Origin: Sistotremastrum niveocremeum HHB9708
Lineage: Eukaryota; Basidiomycota; Agaricomycetes; Sistotremastrales; Sistotremastraceae
Assembly: GCA_001630475.1 (NCBI GenBank)
Contig: KV419411.1
Span: forward strand, 62,001 to 126,000
Direction of reading: 5' to 3'
Length of the DNA stretch: 64,000 nt
In this document: positions 48,063 to 60,600 of the stretch, piece by piece
How the letters are laid out: the number at the start of each line of letters is the position of its first letter
Position numbering within the stretch: position 1 is the stretch's first letter
Position numbers and translations under genes: made by a program
The notes under the pieces: model-generated
The model's input: only the letters and a program-made list of their open reading frames with translations
Told to the model about the DNA's origin: nothing
The model's database searches: none

Positions 48063-48926
48063 ATGTTCGGAATGGGTGGGTTCGCACCCTATATCAGCTC
48101 TCGTAACGCTGCTCAAAGATCCTCTCAGCCTCCCAATCCCTACCCCGTCGCGATCTCTGGACCCCCAATGCGTAGTCCTCTCTATGAAGGTGCCGAATTT
48201 TTTTTCAATCCGCCAGGTGTGTCAGTTCATGTGGCCACATATTACCCTTTTCATCCGCTTTCCCAGGCTCGCGGGCTTGCGTCCCTCAAATAAACCCCTC
48301 GAGCGCTACGACCCCCTTGGCAGGTGATGATGCACCGTTCTCAAATGCCGAGAACCTACTCCAGCTCGAAAGTAAGTCAATAAATAGGGGCTATCGACCC
48401 GTTGCAGCAGAGAGATGCCCGATGCTGCTCGACTGTCCTCCTGAGGGCGGACCAAAGCAGCCGGGGCAATCAGATACAGGCATGTGGAACCATGACCGAA
48501 GAAATCTAAAGGATCCAGCTCTCACCATCATTTTACCAGGCCATCAGTCTCAACAGCGTCCCTTATCGGACAGTCCAGCTGTTAAGTCACCGACTACTCA
48601 GTCGTACGGAAAACGTGAGATATCATGAGATCCTTGTGTATCGACAGGCTAATACGACGTTTCACGTCAGCGACTGACCCAAGGGTGTCTGCTAGTGAAC
48701 AACCACAGCGGTCACCCATCGAATGTCAAACCTTGGATGAAAGATTAGCGATGCAAGGGCTGAGGGATGTGTTCGGACCGTCGGAACATCTGCCCGAAGA
48801 CGAAGACGAGTTCTTATCCTTCGTGGCTCAGAGAGTCCTGTATGTCGTCGCGCTTGATCTCCTTAACGTCTTCTCATCCTGTGTAGAGAGCTGGCTGGTC
48901 GTCAAACTGCTATGGCGAAGTTGTGA
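48063..48926 (+). CDS. Family X protein M: unknown protein with conserved acidic helical C-terminus
   Basis: Second X copy, about 224 residues in five exons. Start MFGMGGFAPYISSRNAAQ (ATG 48063). The N-terminus is Pro/Ser-rich and unlike L and N, so the true first exon may lie upstream. The conserved C-terminus reads DERLAMQGLRDVFGPSEHLP, EDEDEFLSFVAQRV, then the last exon LELAGRQTAMAKL (stop 48924-48926). The intron before the last exon is at the same codon as in L and N, and LEL matches ELT and DLS there. All joins are GT-AG and keep frame (for example GTGTGT...TTTCCCAG and GTGAGA...ACGTCAG). Divergent partner of K. Confidence 0.58.
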
Positions 48927-50510
48927 AAGCATCTTCTTTACATGACTAGTCTTACACATATTACTAGTCATGCTTTGTATTTTTTTTCCCGAGCTTTAAG
49001 TCGTCTTTTGCTTCCCGATTACTGCTCTTGGACTTATCATGTCATGACTGCCGCAAATGTCTATGCAATGAGCCCGTGGCGATCCAGCAATACCCTCAAG
49101 GATTAGGAAGTCATCGACAAGACAAAGAAAACGAGCAGAAATTATTGAGAGGATATCTCACGATTATAATGCGAGAATTCACGGCCTTCCGGTGCTCGGG
49201 GAAAAACTATAGGGAGTGCGGACAGACCAAACACCGGGACATTCCTGACAACTACATTGTCCGTAATGAGGGTTATCCGCCATTCTCCTTCCCAGAGGCT
49301 CCTCCGGTTATCGCCCACGTTGAAGTAAGCGCAGGTGTGCCGGAGTACGAAGCGGGGTTTGAATGAGCCTACTGAGTCGGCACGGCATCCGGGTCACTTT
49401 GTGACAGATTCTTGATGTAGGACGGTAGAGACATTCTAAATTCTCAATAGCATTAATTTAGATGCTCGTGATTTCTGTCTATATATCCTCTAAATTGGAG
49501 AGATATTGCTGCCCCATGTAAGCGCTCAGGGTCCCTAGGGCGCTTATCGTTCTCTTCTGCCGGGGCACGCCGAACGTCCCCTCGATGATATCTCAACGAT
49601 TACAGTAGCTATAACCTCCAAAATGATCTCATCAAGCTTAGAATGCGTACAAGATGACATTTGAATGGTCCAGCTATTTTTGGAGCCCTCAACATTGGTG
49701 CAATCTCGCATTTGGTCTCCAGAAGAGAAAAAGACAAGAAAAAGATACCTCATCAAGAGACCCATCAAGGCACTCAGTGCCTCGGAAACTCAACGATAAG
49801 GTAGCTAAATCACGATATATTTTATTTTATACATATACGGAATATTTCCACCTCAGGATCTTGTGCTACTGAATTTATGAGAGCAAAAAATCCTTAAGTT
49901 TGGCCCTGTTTTGCTTGGCCTGCCGAACTCGACTTCCTATACCTCGGCTAATTTGAAGCGGATTGGCGTGAAATTTAACACACATCATTTCAGTGGTACT
50001 AGTGTCGATATGAATGCAAAAAGTAGCCTTGTATCGAAGTGTGTATGGCAGGAAAGCGCAGGTGACCCGGTAGGGGTGTTGACCCGTTGCCGATTGCCGA
50101 TCAGTACCTCATTGCAATGGTGACATGATGGTATCACTGACTCAATGTCTCGCTCCCAAGAGAACTGGGCACGTTTACACGCTTCCTACTCGGTCTGATA
50201 CGCTGTTTAAAGTTGTCACGGAATCAGGGACTTCTCCCCCTCTCACTCTCATATTTTGATGGACCGAAAGAACAAATCGATAACCCGCACGGGGTACCTG
50301 TTCAGCTTCAAACAGCCTCCGTCTATTCAACCCTCCGCGTCTGTCCTCAGATTCTCGTCCCACACTCGAGCAAACTATATTCCGTCTGCATTCATACGAT
50401 ATGAACGACGGGTCAGGAATGGAGCAATTTGGGTCAAACATCCGTATGTCTTGTCCTATCCTGCACTCATGATCGTCCCAATAATCACTATACAGATCCT
50501 TTATGTCCCG
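48927..50510. other. Intergenic between M and N
   Basis: About 1.6 kb. By analogy a third family-Y gene would be expected here on the minus strand as partner of N, but I found no trace of the Y C-terminus (A-YGSL end). A 112-codon plus-strand frame at 49,028-49,366 contains GGENYRECGQ-like sequence but starts without ATG and is not supported. Otherwise AT-rich with no feature. Confidence 0.4.
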
Positions 50511-51293
50511 ATGACGGCTTCGACGTCGTCGAGAAGACTGGGCACTTGGCTCACCCAGGTGTCTCCTCTTGTCAAGGTACGTTCTGAATCAGACAAGGGA
50601 CTCATAGTCTGATACACATAGCTATCTGCAGACAGAGAGAATGTGCCGAGCTCCAACCGCCCGACCGCTTCTCTCGATTCCCCTCATATGAACGCTGAAG
50701 CTGGGCACCAACACACCATCATACTAGGTTTGAACCGATTACTGATTTGAAAAAGATTCTCATCGACATTGTAGCCGGTGACAGTATGCGGGATGAACCT
50801 ACACAGTACAATGAGAGCCTGGGTATGTGTTTTTGAGTGTACTGTACGGAGAGATACTCAGTAGCTTTATACACAGATTACCCAGCTATGACTTCCGCCT
50901 TCACAGATCCAACGTTTCGGTCTTCGTCAGACGATCGACTACTGGGCACCGTCCCCCAGGCTTCTCAGCCTACATATTCTGGGACAATACCCCGTGACTC
51001 GATGGATATCCCAAGTCCACCAGACCAAGAATTCTCGCAACTCGTCAACTGTGACAACCAACCGCCTGATAAGCCCCCCATGACCGGCGAACAGCTGGCA
51101 ATGCAGGCACTCAGGGATGCTTTCGAGCCCGAAGTCAACCTTCCCGAAGACGAAGACGAGTTTCTAGCTTTCGTAGCCCAAAGAATTCGGTGTGTTCATT
51201 GTTCTTCAACGAGATCTTTGAAATTTGTTTCTCATGATTAACATGATCAGTGAATTGACCGGCCACGCCGTTCTCTCGCGAGCTCGTTTGTAG
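50511..51293 (+). CDS. Family X protein N: unknown protein with conserved acidic helical C-terminus
   Basis: Third X copy, about 191 residues in five exons. Start MTASTSSRRLGTWLTQVSPL (ATG 50511), which lines up with L (W-x-x-x-V-S); an upstream in-frame ATG at about 50,469 is possible. The middle carries PSSNRPTASLDSPHMNAEAG and SSSDDRLLGTVPQASQP. The conserved end is TGEQLAMQALRDAFEPEVNL, PEDEDEFLAFVAQRIR, then the last exon ELTGHAVLSRARL (stop 51291-51293). Donors and acceptors are GTACGT...CATAG, GTTTGA...TTGTAG, GTATGT...CACAG and GTGTGT...ATCAG, all in phase. This copy has no visible family-Y partner. The cleanest gene model of the three. Confidence 0.62.
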
Positions 51294-51628
51294 GGGCGTC
51301 TCCATCACCTTCGTAGCGCCCAGCCAATACCGTCCCGACTCTACTGTTGTCAAGGGTGGCTGAAATTTCCCAGCATGCCTTTCCTTTCTGATTTTTGTAT
51401 GCATATGGTAGTCTATTTCACAGAACCTAGCGATCCCACGTCGACAAAACCTTGATTCTGTTCCCAAATTCGCGAATCATTCAAAGCTCTGCTCTCATAC
51501 TCTCGACTAACGACAGTATTCCATCTTCTCCACTGTGCCTGACTTCAAAGCTCCTTTTCTACCACGCCCAATCCTTCGCTATCCTGGGGTATGGTGATAT
51601 GGGAAGCGAAGATTCGAGATCAATTTGT
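51294..51628. other. Convergent intergenic region between N and the CBM1 gene
   Basis: About 335 bp between convergent 3' ends. Nothing recognised. Confidence 0.5.
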
Positions 51629-51938
51629 TCATAGACATTGACTATACTACAGTAAGTAGCATGAAGTAGTCAGGAGATTTTGGAAAGGAAGGAATTAAGA
51701 GGAAGGAACTCACGAAAGTACAGTCCTTCGTACAAACATAAGGAGGTTGACAGACAAAAGGACCAGGCCATCCCGTTCCACCACATTGTCCATAATGAGG
51801 AACGCCGGAAGGCTTCGTCGACGTAGTAGACGATGTACTCGTAGTCGTCGTAGTCGTCGAATTGGTCTGTGGAGAAGGAAGAGCGGTCGTTACGCTGATC
51901 GCGGCAACGAGTGCGATGAGAGAGATGAAAGCAACCAT
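51629..51938 (-). CDS. Small secreted CBM1-only protein
   Basis: About 80 residues: signal peptide MVAFISLIALVAAISVTTAL (ATG 51936-51938), a short Thr/Ser-rich linker (TTTTTTSTSSTTSTKPSG), then one complete fungal-type cellulose-binding module: YGQCGGTGWPGP, VCQPPYVC, CTF, and after one intron YSQCL with the stop (51629). The six-residue last exon restores the invariant YxQC-L end, so the single intron (GTGAGT...CTGTAG) is well supported. The aromatic binding face (Y, W, Y) is kept. There is no catalytic domain upstream; the gene starts at the linker. CBM1 normally tethers a cellulase to cellulose. Stand-alone versions may loosen cellulose or mask chitin or cellulose, or may be effectors; the role here is inference. 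Confidence 0.85.
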
Positions 51939-53077
51939 GATGCACTCGAGACAATGTCTGAGAAGCCTCTTAGAGAAGACATGAAGAAGGAAGACGTCCA
52001 ACTTTTGTACAGAACCAAGAATCCAATACTGCGGACGTCGACGCTACCGTTCAACGGGACCAAAGGGGCGTTATCAGAAAGACGCTTCCCCAAATGACTC
52101 AGGTGACTATAGAGCTGAATTTCCGGAACAGCAAGAAGTGAATACATAGATTCGAACGCCTGTTGACGAAAAACCGGGGATGCCGACGAGTAGCCAGGAA
52201 TCGAGGTTGAACACAATGACTAGGCCAGGAACCGTGGGCGCTCCGATGAGAATACCGATCAAAGAGCTCTGTGGACTGATTCCGCTATATTGCTGAAAAC
52301 CGATAGACTGCACCAAATGTCTTGAACTAGAGCCTTCGGGCGAGCTCGGGCGCTCCGAGAGTTCTGCCGAGAATCCGACAGAATCACTTTTTCGAGCATT
52401 CAAAGGCAATTGACTTCTCGTAGTTCTACTTCAGAACCATACGATTCAGATAGACCTCGATCTCCAAGAGATTTCAAGCGCAAGATCGCGGGTTCGAATA
52501 TCGAATTTAGTAATCGCACCATAAAGGCAAGCATTTTCTATTACAGGGATACGGCATTATACTACTATGATAGTTAGTTCGCCTTCCCTACATGCTATAT
52601 AGCTATTACAACTGATAATACCCGACTAAACATCAAGAGATCCCTCCGAAAAGTGACCCTTGTACCAAAGTGAAAAAGAAAGAAAAGGAAGGTGCATGAA
52701 ATGAAACGGTGAGACGTCGGGCTATGACTATAAGCAATGAGAAAGTGAAGAAGATGAAGAAGATGAAAGGACGGGGAATAATATTTTGCTCGAGGGATAA
52801 TTTAGTCCGCGTTTGGTTGTTCGAATGAAGATAAGTCGACAACTCCAGTCGAAGAAAGTGAAGAAAACATAAGGAGAGAAGGTCGTAAATATTTCGTGAG
52901 CGTTGAGGAAGATTGAGAGGATTAAGGATACAGTCGATGTATGAGTGAGGGAACCGTTCGTGTTTCGGATGAATGATGGATGATTTATTTGGGGTATATG
53001 CAGAGAGGGATATCGTCGTTGAAAGCAAGTTGGATGGGTCTTTGGATTTGTCTTCGGCCTCGGGGTCGGTGTCGGAT
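51939..53077. other. Intergenic between the CBM1 gene and the sterol glucosyltransferase
   Basis: About 1.1 kb. Upstream of the CBM1 gene on the right; the left-hand part of the Atg26 3' UTR lies at 52.6-53.1 kb, where an out-of-frame open stretch is an artefact. A minus-strand frame at 52,107-52,409 (SLIGILIGAPTVPGLVIV) has no ATG and no recognised family. Confidence 0.45.
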
Positions 53078-56000
53078 TTAGAGGTCAGCTCGGGGCTTGG
53101 CAGCCCGAGGGAGATAGGTGTATATCGCGTCGATGGCGGTATGGACTCCATCCTCTGAGCGAATTCTTCGACCGACAGCAGCGGCTTTCTCCTTGATAAC
53201 CCTACAAGATCCGTCAGCGTGCATCAAAGGGGACGACCGAGGAATAGAAACGTACCGATCAGTAGTTGCTTTACGAAGGACATCAGCAAGGTCGGATGAA
53301 GCCAGTGATGGGACACGTAAGCCAGCGCCGAGTTTCTGAACACGCGAGGCCCAGAAATATTGATCACTATTATCGAAGTCTAAGTCACATTTCGACGAAG
53401 ATTGAAAGAGAAGGACATACCCGAACCAAGGCTTGATGAGCGTAGGAATACCAGCTCTCAGACTCGCGCCAGTCGTACCCGCACCACCATGATGAAGCGC
53501 CGCATCAATCTGCGGGAACAGCCAACTAAAGTAGATCAAAGACGAAGTCAGCAACCGACTCATCAGCATTACGAAGAAAGACACATACTCATGCGGAAGC
53601 TTATCGATCTAGATCAAAGAAGAGAAAAGAATCAGTAATCGACTCACACACGCGAAGCGAAGCGAAAAGGGACGAGAGGGGGATGGTAGATGACTCAGAC
53701 GAAGACTCACAGGATAACACTCATCAGGGAACTCAATCTCCACATCATCCTCCTTACTCATCCTCGCACTCCACCCCTTCGACACAATAGCTCTCACATC
53801 GGCTTTCAAAACAGCTTTGATGATACTTCTTGTCATAGCTGCCGGTCGTGGGACGGTTATACTTCCGAAACCGATGTATACGATCGGTTTACCGTCTTCG
53901 CGGGCTTTGGCGAGGAATTGGATGAGGTCGGCGGGAGGGGTCCAGTTCAATTCCGGATTATCGAGGAACCAGCTGTTCGGAATATTGTTAGATATCGAAG
54001 AGAAGTCGAATTGAAAAACTTACTATCCAGTAACGACCGTATCATCTCTCCAATCCAGAGGCTTCGGTACAACAGCCTACACCGCCAACAAATCAGTATC
54101 CTCCAAGAAAATGAGAACCGAAAGAGAAACATACCGTCGAGAAGTTATACAAGAAAGGAATCTTGCTCTGCGCCATATGTCCCATATCCGTCGGCGGGAT
54201 CTGAAGCACGTTCTTCCTCCATCTATTAATCTGTCCCCGACTCGCAACCCAAAATACGTTATCGAATAAGATATAAGTCCCGCTGTTGAATGCGGGCGAC
54301 TCGACAGGGGGTGAGATGAATGCGTGTGGGAATTCGGAGGTTTTGGACCAGGGCATCGTGAAGGCTCGGAAGTACGGGATATCTGCGCATTGTCATCAGC
54401 AAGGGGTATAATGGAATAATGGGAGGAGGGACGTACTTAGTGCTTCGGCGATGTGGACGCCGGCCATAGCTGACGGACTCTCGATGAGTACATCGGCATC
54501 TCGACATTGATGCCACGAATCCACAAGCACTAAATCATCAAAATCAAATCAGCACTATGCCCAATCTCATCGAGCTCCAACGGTATCAGGAGTCTTGGAC
54601 TCCTAACATGCCGTCGAAACGCGTAAAGCAGAAACACGTACGCTCGTCAAGCCATTGCCGGAACTAGATGAGCGGAGTTCGGATCAGCTCGGGACTCGTA
54701 ATGAGGATGACGAAGTACTCACGTTTCCTAAACTCTCTTTGAAGAATGCGGGCGAGAACATCTACGAAGGATATATGAGTCAAAGGAAATACGAGACGAG
54801 ACGAAGATGATGGGAAAAGTACCTTGTGTTCGACGGAAAGTTTCATGAGAGCGCCGGGATCGCCGCCTGCTGTACGATGTTCGAGTCCCCAACCCGTAAT
54901 CCAAGCTTTATACCTACACCAAACATCAGACTCTCCATCGAGAAGAAAGAAAGAAAGAAAGAGAACGTACTCCTCATGAGTAACAATAGTAACCCGATGA
55001 CCCTCTCTCTTCAACCCCAACCCAAGCGCAATATAAGGCTGCACATCCCCCCTACTCCCAATAGTCAAAAAACAAAAATGTTTACTCTCCATCGGCTGCA
55101 GAACCCTCGGCACATTAATCAATTTCGGCATACCAGGTCTCAAAAGAACTCCAGGATCGAAGCCTGGCGAACGGAGATGTTCGACGGCACGAGACATGGG
55201 TGAAAAGATGGAGATGGAATTTTGATGAGGATGGGAAGGGCGGTCGAGGATGTATGTCCCGTTTCCGGCTGTTCCTGTTCCTGTACCCGTTGCTGAGGAG
55301 ATGGAGTTGTATGATTCGGTCGACATCGAGGAGGAGGTATGTTGAAGCGGGAAGACCGGCGGCGTTCCATTTCGCGAAAGAGAAGGACTGTTCAAAGGAC
55401 TCGACATGATCGTCGCTCCCGATCCCGGCGAAGTGACGATCGTTCCCGAATTCGAAAAGGTAGTAGTAAGAGGAGGTGTCATAGGCGATGTAGTAGGGTT
55501 CGTAGCGCATTTCTCCTCAATCTGCGAACGGATGAGTTCGAGTCTCTCGATCGTCTCATCGCGGGCGGATTGTTTAGTGAATGTGAACGAAAGTCGATCT
55601 TGGCCTTCCATTTCGATTGCGAGGCCTTTTGAACGGACGGGGATTGCGCGTTTGAGTTTACAGGTGTAGTATCTGTAGTTCTTCGATCCGGGAGATTTGG
55701 TCCAGTAGCAGATGAATCGAGCTGTGATACCGAGTACGCCGCCTGCACAGATTTGAATACGCTTTATACGGGCTCTCGTAACTATCGCATCATCAGTATC
55801 TATACGAAGACGAAGAAGAAAAGAAGAAGGGACGTACTGAACAGTTCCTCTTCCTGAGGAATGCCGAAGACGTTTCTAAACGCCAGCTCCTCGCTCAATT
55901 TCCGATCAGCCCTAGTCGGACTCGCCGAATCGAAGCTCCTCTCCACGAAAGTCAAACTCCCAAAGTCCACCACAATCTCAGGCGGCTCCCCCTCCCTATC

Positions 56001-57628
56001 CTTATCCTTCTCGTCCTCCGCCAACGTCCCAATAGTCGACGTCCTCTTACTTCCCCTCACAGGGGAAACAGGACGAGCATTAGGCGAATAAGGGGGTGTA
56101 GATGGGTTCGTGTGGGATGCGTAGCGGGATAGACGAGGTCGGTTCAACTTGACTAGTTCTTCGAGACGGTCCCAGAGCCATGCGTGTGGGGGGCCGAGGA
56201 CGAGTTTGATATCGTCTTGTCGTCTTTCGGAGATACGGAGAACGGCGACGTTCATTTGATCGAGATATAAGGATCTTTCGATCCCCACAATCCTAGAAAG
56301 AGGAATTCCAATCCTCACACCGGCACTTTCATCTTCGTCGTCTTCTACGAGCGGTTCCGGCTCCAACGTCGGATTAACAGAATCAGACGAAGAGGACGGA
56401 GAGGATGATGAGGATGTGGTGAAGAGGAGGTTGGATCGACGACGGTGACGGAATAGGTAGAGTGCGCCGGTAGATTCGCGGTACCATTCTTGAGCTGATT
56501 CTTCGGTATCGTATTCGATTGGTTGGATGTATGTTTCTTCGGTGTTGGGGGACTTGACGACGAAGAAGATTGTACGGGGGTGGGTTGTTGAGATGGGTTT
56601 TACAGCTTTGACGCGGGATACTGCATTCGTTCATTTATTAGTTAGGAATTAAAGGGGCTAATGGGAGGGGACGTACGAGCGATAGCTTTGATGGGACGAA
56701 CGCGATCTGCGTCGGACGAAGAACGGTAGCTGGTGAACATATCGTGTGAAAGTTCAGTCCAGACTTTATGTTTCTTCGTCCTCCCAATGCGCGATTTGCG
56801 ATAAATAGTCGCAGGGCCACTTCGAATGACTTGTTGAGAGGGTAAGACATCCGGTCTGAACGACAGCAGGGAAGCATGGAACGTGAGTCGATGACTCGTA
56901 AGATGGATAACGCCCTGAATGGATTGAATATACGTGAGCGAAGATTCTCCGGATATATAAAGACAGGGACGACTGACGAGAATAGCGATTTCCTCTGCAA
57001 AGCCTCCATCGACTTCGGCGATCATCCGTTCCTCCTCATCTTTCCCAGTCAACTTCCCGAATTCTTCCTCGAGCAATGAGATCTTTTCTTCAGCGGTGAG
57101 CTCAGGAGGCGCAGAGCTAGGAGCGGTGGAGTCGTCTCTGGAAATTCGCTCGAGGGCATCGTCGGAGTGAGATAGGTCATGCTCGGAGAGATCGTCAGGA
57201 GTGTCGGCGTCCCCGTTGGAAGACTCGGTTTCGTCGTCGTTCCATGAGCTAGAAGCAAGTTGATTGAGTCTGGCAGAGGTATACCGGGCGTCGTCGGCAG
57301 CGGCAATGTCTCGATCGACAAGGTCTACGACGGAGCCCCCAAACTTGCCACCGCTCACACCAAGAGCGTTCGAGTCCTGGGGTGGAGGTGCAGACGACTC
57401 GACATCGTTGAGCGACAAGTCGGATATATCAGCTGGCTCGTCGATGAATACGCCGGCGAACTGGGCAGCCTCGTCGATGATTTTGGAGATGCCGACTCCT
57501 GCGCCGGCGGATACCGGGTCGCTGTCGTCAGTGTTGTACGAGTCGCGCTTGTGGGCGTGGTGTCCGTGCTGGTGGTGGGGGTTGGAGATGGTGCTGGCGA
57601 TGGTGTCTGAGTGCTGGATAGTGGACAT
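53078..57628 (-). CDS. ATG26: UDP-glucose:sterol 3-beta-glucosyltransferase (Atg26/UGT51 type)
   Basis: Transfers glucose from UDP-glucose to ergosterol at membranes; in some yeasts the same protein is needed for pexophagy. Multi-exon, well over 1,200 residues. Order: acidic disordered N-terminus ([20 protein letters not shown]), first GRAM domain ([30 protein letters not shown]), PH domain ([30 protein letters not shown]), second GRAM-like part ([29 protein letters not shown]), then the GT-B fold: [52 protein letters not shown], and the UDP-sugar site [20 protein letters not shown] with [13 protein letters not shown]. It ends [16 protein letters not shown] (stop 53078). The start at 57,628 has a CCACC ATG context; an in-frame ATG at 57,733 would add 35 residues. 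All family landmarks are intact. Confidence 0.93.
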
Positions 57629-60600
57629 GGTGGAGGGAGAAGAGAGAAGAGCGTGGCTCTGAATTCGGGCATCAGGGCCTGGTGAGTCGGGCCTCGCTCG
57701 GCGGGACAAGAATCGCGAGGGGCGATATCTCATTATTATTTTTTCGTTGGAGCTGGAGCTCGCCAATCGCAGAGTTTGCTGGCCGTTCGTTCGCTTTCCC
57801 TTTTGATGGACTCGCACCTCCACTTTATAATCACCGTCGCCCAAAACCCGAACTCACAAAGCATCTCTTCTTCTGACTCAACGTTTCCCTTATTTGTTGC
57901 TTCTGCCCCCTATTTCACGACTTATCTAATCCGATCAGTCTCGTTCCATTCGAACGTTCCCTCGTTCCCCCGACGCCCGCCCTCCATTCCACCTCAATCC
58001 ACACAAAATACCGTCCATTGCACCCAACGCTGACTACTTCTTCATCCCAGCCCGGTCCCGTTTCGGTCCACTTCCCAAATCCGGAGACTCGGCTAATCCG
58101 GGCAGTGCGATCTATCTTCGTACGTACAAATAAATCAAATATCCCGTCTCGTCTCACTCTGTTTCCAACCACCTGAGCTATTTACGCTACATCACTGACA
58201 CCTTCTCATCTCCATGTCACATGCACCATCTCGCCTCTTGATCGAACACGGCAAGCGCATCCTCCGTCCCATGCACATCAGGCATAAAATATGACACGAA
58301 CAGCACCACCCTCGTAATGCAGCTGACTATTCTCCAACTCCGGAGGTATCCGGGGGTCGATTGCCTAATAAAGAAAAGTTCGGGACGAAAAGGGAAGAAA
58401 TAGGGAGCGTGGGTACTCCCGGGTGACTTCTTCGCCCGGCGGGGTGAGACGGTCAGGCTCTTATTGTCCCTTTGTTATTCCCTGCAAACACGACTCTGTA
58501 TCCCTACGATAAGACTACATCCCAGATGCACGTTCATATCGTGCATTGGCATGTAAGCCTCGTCTCGACCCCTGAAAAGAACATCAAAAACTGACGCATT
58601 AATTCGAAGTTTCTACGCGAGCACACCCAGTCCAGTAGTCCAATTGTACCACCACGCTCGCTGACATACCCACCATCCCGACGATCCCTCCCTCGATTCT
58701 ATAATTATCTCATGGATACATAATTATAAGCGAACTGAGCCGAGACGTATCCAGACGAGATCAACGACGTGAATGGAGATGGACCAATGGGAATAATTCG
58801 TAAGGTGATCCAGTTGGAATTAGAAATGCGAAGCGAGCGAGACGTAGCGAGACTGCAAGTTAAGTCTCGCTACGCATCTGATCCGCGAAATCATTTATCC
58901 CTCTGTCCTTCTTTGAGTAAATATTCTGCCTCACTTCGTCTCGAGCTCATCTCGCATTAACGACTACAGTTCTTTGACGCGACTATCACTTCTACCAGTG
59001 ACACACGATACTGCTCCAAGCAAGCGTATTCCATGAGGGGACACTCAGATTCGAAATTCCAAATCAGAAAAAATACCGCCACCGCCTCCAGAGTCGCGTT
59101 CGGAGCTATTTTAGTCTGGACTAGCGACGGCTTACAAAAGCAACGCACAATCCTTCAAATGAACCCACTTCTCTCATCGCATGGATCAATACAGCATATA
59201 TCCCGCCACACCTCCCCTCCCCTCCCTACCCGCCCGCCTCTCCACATCCTCGATCCCTTCCTTTGACTTCCGCCTTCTCGGAATTCTTCGATTCGAGTAG
59301 TATGAAAATAATTAAGTTAAAGTGCGTTTGTTTACCTCCTCCAGTGATCGATCGTATTGATCGCTCCCATTCATTAATTTCGGTCGTCCGGAGAATAGAA
59401 TTCAGTCAGGGTCGTACGGTCAATGCTCAGTCATCGTGTGATACGCATTCCTTGCAGGGGTTCTGCAAAGGGTTCTGGGCTCAGGGCATGGCATATATAG
59501 CTCTGTCACCATCGAACCTCAAACCTGAAGTGAAACACTCTCTGGTCGTTCCATGGACAATAACCATAGCCACTGGTCAACTTCCTTCAGGACCGCACCC
59601 TTCTCGTCGAACGTTCATGATCATCCGTCTCATTTGATCTTTTATCTCCTCTGCTCAAGCACATGCGACTCATCTTAATTCGACTCTGGTTTAGGAACGA
59701 CCGTCTCGTTGCATCTCGTGTAGTTTTCAGCCATTACTCTCCCTTCCGGAACATACTCGACGATTTCTAGTCTACTCCCCATCTCTCATCCAGTGCACTC
59801 ATCCAATCGACTCATCTCACCGACTCACATCCTCCCAAAAGGAGAAATCCTCTAAACCCGAACGAAGAACTTCGCGTTGACCAACGACTCAATACCGACG
59901 CGACTTCTAGCTCACTATTGTTCTTGTTATCCTCGGAAGATCTCGGAAGATTCTAATGTCTCGTCTTAGACTCGATTTAACATCCTGCGACTCAATCTCA
60001 ATCTCGTTCCTTACTGGGCTGCGAGAGTGGCGACATTAATATTGAGTACTTCTCAGAATTACAGTCAACATCGCGCTCGTTCCTCAGATCTAAGACTCTC
60101 TTCATATTCCGAAGTTCTCCCTTCTGTGCACTAGTACTCTCTTTGTCTCCCGAACTTGAATCTCGCTCGAAAGCTTGCTCGAAAGATGTTCTGTGTGTCT
60201 CGGGGATAACCCCATCGGAACCGATCCTTCCATATCCAGCTCCTTTTTTCACATGCATCTGTCATCCTTGTCCATCCCGACCATCCCGACCCGAGTCCAT
60301 CCCGAGGCGGCGCCATGTGTCAAATCTCAAAATCCCGGACCCGGCGTCTCCGACTCCGAGTGTCCGTTGCGTCCGACGAGCTTTCATCTCGCGAATTACT
60401 AATGTCTAATCTTCTCTTCTTCTCTCGTCCGGTGCCTGATTCTGATCTTCATGCCGGCCTGTACATCTCGTACCCATCGCTATTCATCTCACTCGGTCAA
60501 TCGATGAACTTGTCTGAACGAACTCGCTGACGAGAATGAAGACGCAAAATAGGTGACACGCATCGACGGACAAACGAATCTTCTTCCGCCCCGAGCTTAT

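Noticed and set aside
42487-48926. A classical homeodomain (HD1/HD2) mating-type locus
   Set aside because: No WFxNxR homeodomain core in any of the paired proteins and no MIP gene nearby; only the divergent paired layout is similar.
52490-52510. GGGTTCGAAT motif resembling a tRNA B box
   Set aside because: The flanks do not form a T-stem or acceptor stem and no A box lies at the right distance upstream.
52633-53151. 172-codon minus-strand ORF at the 3' end of the sterol glucosyltransferase
   Set aside because: Out of frame with the conserved C-terminus (AIYTYLPRA), which ends at a stop at 53,078; the ORF lies mainly in the 3' UTR.
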